Positions 1 to 5,884 are shown, counted from the first letter of the stretch. The stretch: DNA of 6,088 bases from an uncultured Eggerthella sp. (GCA_900548955.1 URMQ01000104.1:1-6088), one strand, 5' to 3'. The notes: generated by a model not told the origin, from the letters alone. Made by a program: numbers and translations.

Positions 1-61
<61 letters not shown>

Positions 62-64
62 AAA

Positions 65-84
65 ACAAGTAATTACTTACTTGT
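65..84 (-). other. AT-rich hairpin immediately before 16S
   Basis: There is a perfect 8-bp inverted repeat, acaagtaa (65-72) and ttacttgt (77-84), with a 4-nt loop. On the minus strand it is followed by five Ts and then the 16S 5' end. It superficially resembles an intrinsic terminator, but the stem is AT-rich and weak. Its place at the 16S boundary fits better with a role in leader folding or 5'-end processing. Confidence 0.5.
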
Positions 85-234
85 ATGAAGTGTTTGATTA
101 TCTGGTAAAAGTCAAAGTATCCAGAGCCTTTTTGATTAGGGTAGATATCCTTGACGGGATCATTTCTAGCTTAATTTCACTTAAGTAAAAGTGTTCAATC
201 ACAGTATCCAGTTGTGAAGGTTCTTGTACTCAGA

Positions 235-249
235 AGTTATCTTTCAAAC
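235..249 (-). promoter_or_regulatory. boxA-like antitermination element
   Basis: The minus-strand sequence GTTTGAAAGATAACT resembles the boxA elements of Gram-positive rRNA leaders (cores of the form TGTTTGAGAACT or TCTTTGAAAACT), where NusB/NusE-type antitermination factors load. Its position, about 35-50 nt into the transcript, is right for boxA. It is also the loop plus part of the arms of a 6-bp inverted repeat (gaagtt 233-238, aacttc 247-252), which could mask it. The match is imperfect, with extra bases in the core. Confidence 0.35.
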
Positions 250-254
250 TTCCG

Positions 255-283
255 TTGCGCTTGCGGACTCGCCGCTCGCGCAA
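255..283 (-). other. GC-rich hairpin at the start of the rRNA leader
   Basis: Read on the minus strand, the outer stem TTGCGC/GCGCAA is 6 bp, followed by a symmetric 2x2 internal loop (GA opposite AA), an inner stem GCGG/CCGC of 4 bp, and a 5-nt loop. The predicted transcription start (about 281-285) places this fold at the very 5' end of the pre-rRNA. It could stabilise the leader or affect early elongation. It has no following T-run, so it is not a terminator. Confidence 0.55.
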
Positions 284-289
284 GGAGAT

Positions 290-318
290 AATTTACTCTT
301 GTCCTACCCCCGTGTCAA
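290..318 (-). promoter_or_regulatory. rRNA operon promoter (sigma-70-type)
   Basis: On the minus strand a perfect -35 box TTGACA (318 to 313) is separated by exactly 17 bp from TAAATT (295 to 290), a 4/6 match to the -10 consensus including the key first T, second A and final T. The start would fall near 281-285, about 220 nt before 16S. Its orientation, its position before 16S and the A-tract array just upstream all support assignment as the main rrn promoter. I saw no second promoter of similar quality in the leader or further upstream. Confidence 0.85.
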
Positions 319-320
319 CA

Positions 321-350
321 ACTTTTTTAAACTTTTTTGAACTTTTTTAG
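321..350 (-). promoter_or_regulatory. UP-like element: three phased A6 tracts
   Basis: Three consecutive 10-bp units, AAAAAAGTTC, AAAAAAGTTT and AAAAAAGTTG on the minus strand (plus-strand T6 runs at 323-328, 333-338 and 343-348), lie 2 bp upstream of the -35 box. A6 tracts at one-helical-turn spacing are the classic arrangement for intrinsically curved DNA. The window from about -40 to -65 is where the RNA polymerase alpha C-terminal domains bind rRNA UP elements. This probably gives the strong rRNA expression. Confidence 0.7.
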
Positions 351-474
351 CAAGCATGCAACCATTTGCTTCTTATCAGGTGTTTTACTTAGAAATTGCC
401 GCTAATTATTTTGAAAGAGTTCAGTACGCTATAAACAGCAAACTAGCCCCAAGCGTTAATACTTAGAATTACAA
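351..474. other. Intergenic spacer between the operon terminator and the rRNA promoter
   Basis: I see no ORF, RNA gene or convincing second promoter here. The only notable element is aactagccccaagc at 441-454, a 13/14 copy of one arm of the neighbouring terminator (475-488), offset by 34 bp. On the minus strand this is a second downstream arm that could pair with the upstream arm at 495-508. Confidence 0.5.
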
Positions 475-508
475 AACCAGCCCCAAGCTGTAGTGCTTGG
501 GGCTGGTT
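475..508 (-). terminator. Rho-independent terminator of the molybdoenzyme operon
   Basis: There is a perfect 14-bp inverted repeat: aaccagccccaagc (475-488) and gcttggggctggtt (495-508), with a 6-nt loop. In the minus direction the stem ends in a short T-run (GGTTTTGTAATTC), which fits termination of the four-gene operon 74 bp after the chaperone stop codon. The plus-direction tail (TTAATCG) is poorer. It also insulates the co-directional rRNA promoter about 155 bp further on from read-through. Confidence 0.88.
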
Positions 509-550
509 AATCGTTTCGCTAGGCTTATGCTTGCTTATAGTTCGTATTGG

Positions 551-574
551 TTTAATAGCTTAATAGTTTAATAC
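551..574. repeat. Short 8-bp tandem repeat, three units
   Basis: The units tttaatag, cttaatag and tttaatac follow each other between the chaperone stop codon and the terminator. Only the first and last positions of the unit vary. It is too short to call more than a local AT-rich slippage tract, and no function is evident. Confidence 0.5.
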
Positions 575-581
575 CTCACTA

Positions 582-1430
582 TCACTGTCTAGCGTACGTT
601 ACCAACGAATACAAAAGGGCTTGTGTCAAGCTTACTAAATTGTCGTAGTAACCGCCTTCTGCTTCTTTTCGTATAGCCTCATGGAATTTCCCTATCCACG
701 AAAGAGGATGTATCTGAATGAATTCAATGTCGCTCGCTGTAATCCCTTCCGCACATCCTTTGTCTGCATCGGACTCTTTGCCTGTAGCAAGATTGCTGGA
801 CTCTTCCAATGAAGATACAACACTTGAGCAAAGAGCGGATATATAAAGAAGTTCTATGCCAATGTGATCGTCGTATTGATTATTTTTGTTTAATACTTGC
901 AGCCCCAATTCTCGCAGAGCTTTACGCATTTCCAGCGTTGCATTACCAAAACCAGACGTTACTTCTTTATCTCTATAGAAGGTTTCCCACGGCGCTGCAG
1001 CAGGAGACGGCGGACCCACAAATAAGTGAGTGAACTCCACCGAAACTGCCGTAACAGGATCAATTCCTACGACCGTATCCTCCAGAAAAAACTGCGCATC
1101 TCTCATAGACGCCTGTGCTCTGGGCAATCCTTCGGCACCAGATGCACCCTGCGCGTTTAACAATCCCTGCATATCAGATCCCTGCACATTGATGCTTAAG
1201 CCATCTGGATTTAACGCTTGTGCATAGTGAGCAAGATTATCTAGCGCACACCTTACCTCTTTGTCGCAAAAATCAGGAAAAGCCATCCAGAATTCTGCTC
1301 GCAATCCCACATCTAGCGTTTGACTCATTGGAGACAGCAACGAGTTACCTAAAAAAGCAAACGCTTCAGCATAAGCAGCATAGATATTCGCTTTCACCGT
1401 TTCAGAATGGTCTGTATCTGTATGAGTCAC
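582..1430 (-). CDS. TorD/DmsD-family molybdoenzyme maturation chaperone
   Basis: This 282-aa cytoplasmic protein is expected to bind the Tat signal and apo-form of the catalytic subunit, protecting it until the molybdenum cofactor is inserted and then releasing it for export. The family signature is visible: VEFTHLFVGP (131-140), APWETFY (146-152) and YDDHIGIELLYIS (186-198), which matches the E-x-P-D-H-x-x-x-E-L block with Asp in place of Pro. HPLSWIGKF near 241 is the usual C-terminal helix. The start is GTG, 9 bp after the anchor-subunit stop, with a weak AGTAGG ribosome site; the next Met is residue 35, inside the fold. At 282 aa it is longer than the typical ~180-230, owing to Gln/Gly/Ala-rich and Ser/Glu-rich insertions at about 75-112 and 205-232. 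It is the last gene of the operon. The family is secure; which exact partner it serves is inferred from position. Confidence 0.88.
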   Translation of the reverse strand: MTHTDTDHSETVKANIYAAYAEAFAFLGNSLLSPMSQTLDVGLRAEFWMAFPDFCDKEVRCALDNLAHYAQALNPDGLSINVQGSDMQGLLNAQGASGAEGLPRAQASMRDAQFFLEDTVVGIDPVTAVSVEFTHLFVGPPSPAAAPWETFYRDKEVTSGFGNATLEMRKALRELGLQVLNKNNQYDDHIGIELLYISALCSSVVSSLEESSNLATGKESDADKGCAEGITASDIEFIQIHPLSWIGKFHEAIRKEAEGGYYDNLVSLTQALLYSLVTYARQ

Positions 1431-1439
1431 TGTTTCGGC

Positions 1440-2627
1440 CTACTTCTTTGTAACAAACACTTTCATAAGCACGATCAAAGCAAGAGCCACCAGAGCGCTT
1501 ACTCCAACAAAAATAAGAAGTTCGATAGGAGATACCATATAGGCTCCCTGCACTACCCACATGCTTCCTACTCCGCCGGTTGCGGCAGAGGGACCACCCA
1601 AGGTAACACCAAGCGCCCCTTCAACATTTGGGGTAATAAAGCTTGTAAGCAACAGCCACATACGCTTACAAAATACGCCCACAATAACAAGTACTGCAGA
1701 CACTAAAACAAGTGTGGTGTTTTCGCGATTCTTGGCAAATACCAACACTAAGAATGGAATAAGCAAACCAGCAATTATTTCAAACCAGAAAAAGGGAGCG
1801 GTTGCGCCTGTTGACATATGAGAAAGCGCTACGGATTCATGTCCACCAGGATATGCCATGGTTAAAATCTCGCAACCAATAAGGAATGCATCAATAGCAA
1901 TAAAGGCAGCCAATAGTCCTGCTATCTTTGTAAAAGTTTCTTTAGCAATGCTAAAAATACTGGCTTTTTCTAGCGCAACAAGCGCAATCAAAATAAGAGA
2001 CAAACCAGAATCACATGCAGAAGCAATAAAGATAGGCGCCATAATTGCCGAATACCACGCACGTGCTTCCTGTAATCCAAAGATCCAAGCATCAACGCAA
2101 AGCACCAATACCGCTACAGGCAATGCCACTCGCGCCACTTTACGAACGCCATCTCCGTTGCCTTTCACCATGAAAACCAGAAATACTACATTCACAATGA
2201 TGAAAAGCGTGATGCCGCACATATCCCACAAAAGCGGGCTAGCAAAGTTAGGGCCAGTCAGCATGCGCCATACACGAGACAAACCGCCAAGGTCAATCAG
2301 AATAGAAATACCACCCGCACAAATACATACCAGCGCAATAATAAGAGCAGGAAGCGTTATCCCTTTGAGCCACTCAACATTAAAAACGTGAGCAGCTGAA
2401 GCCACAATCATAGCGCCGGCAGAAAGTCCCACAAAAAACATGAACATAGCGATATACATGCCCCACGAAGTGGCATTATTCATACCCGTAACGCCAAGGC
2501 CAGCTACGAGCTGATAAATCCAAGCAGCAATGCCCACCAAAGCAAGTACAGCAAGTACCGCCATTAAACCTTTTGTTTTTGAAGAAGACTGCACAATGGA
2601 GTCTTTAACGTTAGTTACAAATTGCAT
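1440..2627 (-). CDS. nrfD: NrfD/PsrC-family membrane anchor, quinol-oxidising subunit
   Basis: This 395-aa integral membrane protein should dock the A and B subunits at the membrane and pass electrons from menaquinol to the iron-sulfur subunit. I count about ten hydrophobic spans (near 21-44, 55-82, 92-115, 132-154, 164-185, 196-218, 234-255, 277-298, 304-330 and 366-392). NrfD-type landmarks include SWGMYIAMFMFFVGLSAGA (54-72), the RVWRML...PNFASPLLWD stretch (118-135) and acidic residues within spans 5-7 (D179, D206, D246, E253). Some of these acidic residues could serve in quinol or proton handling; that is inference. The ATG has a strong GGAGG 8 nt upstream that overlaps the preceding stop (TAGGAGG). 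This is the NrfD/PsrC fold, not the DmsC fold of E. coli DMSO reductase. NrfD anchors carry no haem, and no cytochrome motif is seen. Confidence 0.9.
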   Translation of the reverse strand: MQFVTNVKDSIVQSSSKTKGLMAVLAVLALVGIAAWIYQLVAGLGVTGMNNATSWGMYIAMFMFFVGLSAGAMIVASAAHVFNVEWLKGITLPALIIALVCICAGGISILIDLGGLSRVWRMLTGPNFASPLLWDMCGITLFIIVNVVFLVFMVKGNGDGVRKVARVALPVAVLVLCVDAWIFGLQEARAWYSAIMAPIFIASACDSGLSLILIALVALEKASIFSIAKETFTKIAGLLAAFIAIDAFLIGCEILTMAYPGGHESVALSHMSTGATAPFFWFEIIAGLLIPFLVLVFAKNRENTTLVLVSAVLVIVGVFCKRMWLLLTSFITPNVEGALGVTLGGPSAATGGVGSMWVVQGAYMVSPIELLIFVGVSALVALALIVLMKVFVTKK

Positions 2628-2635
2628 GATAAAGA

Positions 2636-2640
2636 CCTCC
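2636..2640 (-). promoter_or_regulatory. Ribosome binding site for the membrane anchor gene
   Basis: GGAGG on the minus strand sits 8 nt before the ATG at 2627. Its first G is the last base of the iron-sulfur subunit stop TAG, so a ribosome finishing one gene covers the start signal of the next. This implies translational coupling. Confidence 0.8.
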
Positions 2641-3260
2641 TACTGCAGATAAAACACTTGAGGATCAGTTCCCTGGTCTTCAAGCAAAATACGAACATTG
2701 CTTTCACGACGAAGCTTCGAAATTTCCGAATTAGGATCGTCCAAATCGCCATACACACGAGCACGCGCAGGGCAACATTCGACACACATTGGCTGAGCTT
2801 CACCGCGGTCTATACGCTCTTTGCAAAGCGTGCATTTTTCCATTACACCCGCAGGACGCGAAGGTACATCGCGATCACCATAGTCAAACCCTGTTGAACG
2901 CTCAGGGTCATTCCAGTTAAACGCACGAGCGTTGTAAGGACATGCAGCCATGCACATGCGACATCCAATGCACTTATCGTAATCAATTTCTACTCTGCCC
3001 TTTTCATCCTTATAGGTAGCCCCTGTTGGACATACCTTCAGGCAGGCGGGATTTTCACAATGCTGACAAGCCACTGGCAAATACGTACGACTTAAATTTG
3101 GATACGTACCTTGAGCACCATCCATTACATCACAATCTTCAGTAAGAATACGATTCCACAACATGCCGTCGGGAACATTGTTGCTCATCTTGCATGCATT
3201 AGCGCAAGTATGACAGCCAACACAGCGATCGAGCTTGATTGCTATAGCTAATTTAGTCAT
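2640..3260 (-). CDS. Four-cluster [4Fe-4S] electron-transfer subunit of a molybdoenzyme (DmsB/PsrB/NrfC family)
   Basis: This 206-aa iron-sulfur protein links the membrane anchor to the catalytic subunit. Four cysteine groups are visible: C13-x2-C16-x2-C19-x3-C23; C65-x2-C68-x4-C73-x3-C77; C97-x2-C100-x2-C103-x3-C107; and C143-x2-C146-x12-C159-x3-C163. All sixteen ligands are Cys, so four [4Fe-4S] clusters are predicted, unlike NarH, where a Trp replaces one Cys. In the family, ligands are swapped between cysteine groups when the clusters form. There is no signal peptide; such subunits normally reach the other face of the membrane by hitchhiking with the Tat-exported A subunit. The start ATG follows an AGGGG-type site, and the gene begins 12 bp after the A subunit stop and ends 12 bp before the anchor. 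Cluster chemistry and role are secure; the donor-acceptor pair is not. Confidence 0.94.
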   Translation of the reverse strand: MTKLAIAIKLDRCVGCHTCANACKMSNNVPDGMLWNRILTEDCDVMDGAQGTYPNLSRTYLPVACQHCENPACLKVCPTGATYKDEKGRVEIDYDKCIGCRMCMAACPYNARAFNWNDPERSTGFDYGDRDVPSRPAGVMEKCTLCKERIDRGEAQPMCVECCPARARVYGDLDDPNSEISKLRRESNVRILLEDQGTDPQVFYLQ

Positions 3261-3272
3261 GATTCACCCCTC

Positions 3273-5690
3273 TTAAGCTTTTTCAATCTGAACAAGGGTG
3301 TCAGAGAAAGGAGTAACCGGGCCACACATCAATTCGTATCCACGCTCTAACGTCGTGTCATTAGTAACCGATTGCATATTGCCTTCAATAGTGAAATCAC
3401 CCATGGCCAGTTCATACATTCGTGCACATCCTGGACGAATAGATTCATTGCCGTTGACATATACCTTGAATTCTCCGCGATCATTAAATACGCGAACGGC
3501 ATCGCCCGTTTTAAGTCCACGAGATTCAAGTTCTTGCGGATTCACTTCGATGGTAGGACGATAGTATTGTTTGATCCATTCAGCATTTTGGAACTGGTTG
3601 TGAATCTGGAAACGCGTACGTACATTCGATAGCTGCAGCGGATACGTTGAGCGAATATCATCTGAAGCAATTTCTACAGGAGCCTCCCATTGAGGAAGAG
3701 CCTGATTGAAATCCACGAGCGAATCGTAGTACACCCCCATACGACCAGAATCAGTAACGAAAGCATAGTCTTCTAAAACGCGCCTGCATTCTTGTGCGGC
3801 TTCAATTGGCCAAACACCTTGATTGTCTGCAATCTGCTCAACCGTAAGCGTATTGATAGCAGGGTCTTCCGAAGTAGAAAGAATGGCATCGACGCGTTGC
3901 TTTGAGGTTGCTGGCAAAGCATTTTCAAAACCAAGTCGCTTTGCTAATTCACGCTGGATCCACAGTTCGGTCTTTGCTTCAAACAGGGGATCTACTATTT
4001 TTTCTTGCAAAAGAATCTGATTATAGCCGTTTTTGATATTGCCAAAATCTTCATCGCATTCAAAACGCGTGGTGCAAGGCAGCACATAATCTGCCCACTT
4101 GCAACCTTCGGTAAAGTAAGGGTCAATCGAAACAATAAGATCAAGCGATTTTGCCCATTCGTTCGTGACGTTCATATTGCCATAGTGCTGACATAAGTCG
4201 TCACCTGCAGCAATGAGTACATGCGCGTTGCTTTCTTTGGTACGCATGTCATAGCTTGCCATTTCGTTTTCAGCGGCAACCATATCTTCAGGAAGCGCCC
4301 ATTCACCTAAAGCAGCTGTATGGCAGTTATACGTACCACCAACATAAACACCAACGCCTGTGCCAGGTTTGCCAATATTACCTGTCAATGCAACCAATAC
4401 CGCAGCAGCATGACCTGCAATATCTGCATTCGCAATCTTGTCATTGCCGCCCCAGCCGAGAGCAAGCGAAGAGGGTCCCTCTGCATATAATTCTGCAAGT
4501 TCGATAATTTTCTCTGCAGGAATTCCCGTAATTTCTGCTGCCCAATCGGGAGAATAGTCCTTCATAGAATCCTGCAAGAGATCATATACCGTGCGAGCTT
4601 GTGCACCGCGGAATGTTGTAGTTCCCGACAAAGCAGGATTGATGGTTTCTTGATAAGGCACCGCACGACCAGAAGCAGCATCAATTACATAGAACGGATC
4701 CGCACTTCCGTCTTCTGGCGCTTCAACGCCTTCTTCATCGGTAACCATTCGAGGTTCATGATCGCGAATAATCTTGCCTGTAGCTACATCTACCAAGAAC
4801 GGATAAGACGTATGCTGCTTCATGAAGTCTTCGTCAATCAAACCATTGTTCATAATGTGGGAGATCATGCCGAAATACAGCGCAGCGTCGGTACCTGGCT
4901 CAATAGGAATCCACTCATCAGACTTACTTGCCGTGGTTGAATAATGCGGATCAACCGTAACCATCTTGGCACCTGCATCTTTTGCTTCAAAGAACAGACG
5001 AACCTGCGGCAATGTGGACTCACAGAAATTTGAACCTACCGTAAGAACAAGCTTGGAGTTTACCCAGTCGCGTGCTTCTGGTGTTGACATAGCATAGCCA
5101 CCGCCAAGACCAATCGAAGGGTCAAGCCCATTACCATAACCTACGTCAATGCCCGTATTACCACGTCCTTGTGCACCAAGCATTGCTTGCAAGAACGCAC
5201 AATCGGTTTCGCTTGATGTGGTAACAACCACGGAATTCTTGCCATAGGTATCTTGAGATTCTTTAATTTTGTTGGCAATATCGTCGAGTGCCTCTTCCCA
5301 GCTGACTTGTTCGAACTGGTTAGTGCCTCGATCACCCACGCGCTTAAGTGGAGCCTGAATGCGCCCTTCACCATAAATATGCTGAACTTCAGAAATTCCC
5401 TTTAAGCAAATGGTCTTCAACCTATCCATAGCGCAGGCATCATTTGGTTGAATCATTACCAAACGACCATCACGCACGGTACATTTCAAAGGACACATAC
5501 CACCACAGTGAGCTTGATGATAGGTGTAGGCGAAATGTTCATCTACTGTTTCAGTAGCCGAAGCTTTACTAAGCCATCCACTAGTAGAGGTCATGCTACC
5601 CAGACCAAGGCCAAGCACACCAAGAGCTCCCGCTCCTTTTATAAACCCACGACGAGATATACCGCCATGAGAAGTGTCTGTGCGAGACAT
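3273..5690 (-). CDS. Tat-exported bis-MGD molybdopterin oxidoreductase, catalytic subunit (DMSO reductase superfamily)
   Basis: This 805-aa terminal reductase carries a Tat signal: SRRGFIK at 12-18, a hydrophobic region at 19-32 and likely cleavage after ASA (43-45). A [4Fe-4S] motif follows, C62-x3-C66-x3-C70-x24-C95, with CLKG supplying the conserved Lys97. The molybdopterin core includes DWVNSKLVLTVGSN (208-221), DEWIPIEPGTDAAL (258-271) and LTGNIGKPGTG (435-445). The C-terminal dinucleotide-binding domain is about 682-800, with RTRFQIHNQ and RGLKTGDAVRVFNDRGEF. No Cys lies at the metal-ligand position of PsrA/PhsA. My alignment puts Asp190 (YGNGLDPS) near the Ser of DmsA and the Asp of NarG. 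I start at the ATG at 5690 because AGGAGG lies just upstream and the Tat motif sits at the usual distance; a GTG at 5744 stays in frame but would read through the ribosome site. The substrate is unknown: S- or N-oxides, other oxyanions or aromatic dehydroxylation are possible. Confidence 0.93.
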   Translation of the reverse strand: MSRTDTSHGGISRRGFIKGAGALGVLGLGLGSMTSTSGWLSKASATETVDEHFAYTYHQAHCGGMCPLKCTVRDGRLVMIQPNDACAMDRLKTICLKGISEVQHIYGEGRIQAPLKRVGDRGTNQFEQVSWEEALDDIANKIKESQDTYGKNSVVVTTSSETDCAFLQAMLGAQGRGNTGIDVGYGNGLDPSIGLGGGYAMSTPEARDWVNSKLVLTVGSNFCESTLPQVRLFFEAKDAGAKMVTVDPHYSTTASKSDEWIPIEPGTDAALYFGMISHIMNNGLIDEDFMKQHTSYPFLVDVATGKIIRDHEPRMVTDEEGVEAPEDGSADPFYVIDAASGRAVPYQETINPALSGTTTFRGAQARTVYDLLQDSMKDYSPDWAAEITGIPAEKIIELAELYAEGPSSLALGWGGNDKIANADIAGHAAAVLVALTGNIGKPGTGVGVYVGGTYNCHTAALGEWALPEDMVAAENEMASYDMRTKESNAHVLIAAGDDLCQHYGNMNVTNEWAKSLDLIVSIDPYFTEGCKWADYVLPCTTRFECDEDFGNIKNGYNQILLQEKIVDPLFEAKTELWIQRELAKRLGFENALPATSKQRVDAILSTSEDPAINTLTVEQIADNQGVWPIEAAQECRRVLEDYAFVTDSGRMGVYYDSLVDFNQALPQWEAPVEIASDDIRSTYPLQLSNVRTRFQIHNQFQNAEWIKQYYRPTIEVNPQELESRGLKTGDAVRVFNDRGEFKVYVNGNESIRPGCARMYELAMGDFTIEGNMQSVTNDTTLERGYELMCGPVTPFSDTLVQIEKA

Positions 5691-5694
5691 TATT

Positions 5695-5700
5695 CCTCCT
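5695..5700 (-). promoter_or_regulatory. Ribosome binding site that fixes the catalytic subunit start
   Basis: AGGAGG on the minus strand lies 4 nt before the ATG at 5690. It is a full anti-16S match and identifies that ATG as the start, since the longer in-frame GTG reading (from 5744) would translate the Shine-Dalgarno sequence itself as Arg-Gly-Gly and push the twin-arginine motif about 18 residues inward. Confidence 0.85.
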
Positions 5701-5712
5701 CGAAGTATGTAA

Positions 5713-5817
5713 TTAGTTAGAAATACCTGTACCTTTGGCAGCACTCAAAAGTTTCTTGGAGATGGGCATCATAGAAATTACCCTTGAGCAAATGATTGAT
5801 TCCCCTTCTGCTGCCAT
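5713..5817 (-). CDS. Possible 34-codon leader ORF upstream of the catalytic subunit
   Basis: An ATG at 5817 opens 34 codons, beginning MAAEGESIICSRVISMM and ending in TAA at 5713-5715, 22 bp before the catalytic subunit start. A nested start at the Met-Met pair (residues 16-17) has AAGGG about 8 nt upstream and would give a 19-residue basic peptide; the outer ATG has no good ribosome site. I recognise no family. An open frame this short could arise by chance, and the region also carries inverted repeats that may explain its sequence. If real, it would be a leader peptide in the operon's 5' region. Confidence 0.2.
   Translation of the reverse strand: MAAEGESIICSRVISMMPISKKLLSAAKGTGISN
5736..5816 (-). 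promoter_or_regulatory. Long-range hairpin in the operon 5' region
   Basis: The perfect 8-bp arms tggcagca (5736-5743) and tgctgcca (5809-5816) enclose 65 nt. Nested just inside the 3' arm on the minus strand, CTCAAGGG can pair with CTTTTGAG (8 bp including two G-U), so the two helices would stack end to end. The structure ends about 45 nt before the catalytic start codon, so it could be a structured leader that influences translation or elongation. No riboswitch class is recognised. Confidence 0.35.
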
Positions 5818-5830
5818 AATTAAACAATAA

Positions 5831-5874
5831 GCACCCCATCACTGTTCATTGTGCCTGCGACTAAGATGGAGTGC
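5831..5874 (-). promoter_or_regulatory. Stem-loop near the predicted transcript start
   Basis: The arms gcaccccatc (5831-5840) and gatggagtgc (5865-5874) pair over 10 bp as minus-strand RNA, with a single U-G wobble, around a 24-nt loop. With either candidate promoter (start about 5870-5881) it falls at or close to the 5' end of the transcript. There is no T-run, so it is not a terminator. It may be an mRNA-stabilising 5' hairpin, or an operator if read as DNA. Confidence 0.4.
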
Positions 5875-5884
5875 AATTTATATG

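Larger units (their letters stand above)
62..283 (-). other. rRNA operon leader (pre-16S 5' spacer)
   Basis: This stretch of about 220 nt between the inferred transcription start and 16S has no ORF and should be removed during rRNA maturation. It holds a strong hairpin at its start (255-283), a boxA-like segment (235-249) and a perfect AT-rich hairpin directly before 16S (65-84). It also holds a spaced direct repeat: gtaaaagt followed by agtatccag on the plus strand, at 105-124 and again at 185-211. The upstream strand of the RNase III processing stalk should lie here, but its partner is beyond 16S and outside the window, so I cannot place the cleavage site. Confidence 0.75.

Noticed and set aside
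65..84. The hairpin with a T-run before 16S as an intrinsic terminator
   Set aside because: The stem is only 8 bp and mostly A-T, and terminating here would block rRNA synthesis. A processing or leader-structure role fits better.
351..440. A second upstream rRNA promoter
   Set aside because: The best hexamer pairs here (such as AATAAT with no acceptable -35) are poor and indistinguishable from AT-rich background.
1858..2391. A 177-codon plus-strand open frame opposite the NrfD-family gene
   Set aside because: It is antisense to a clear membrane protein. Its composition follows from the complement of hydrophobic codons, and I see no family motif or ribosome site.
4599..4940. A 113-codon plus-strand open frame opposite the catalytic subunit
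   Set aside because: It is antisense to a well-supported molybdopterin domain and shows no recognisable motif, so it is a shadow frame.
5691..5744. An 18-residue N-terminal extension of the catalytic subunit from a GTG at 5744
   Set aside because: The extension reads through an AGGAGG ribosome site, lacks a good site of its own and would displace the Tat motif from the N-terminus. The ATG at 5690 explains the data better.
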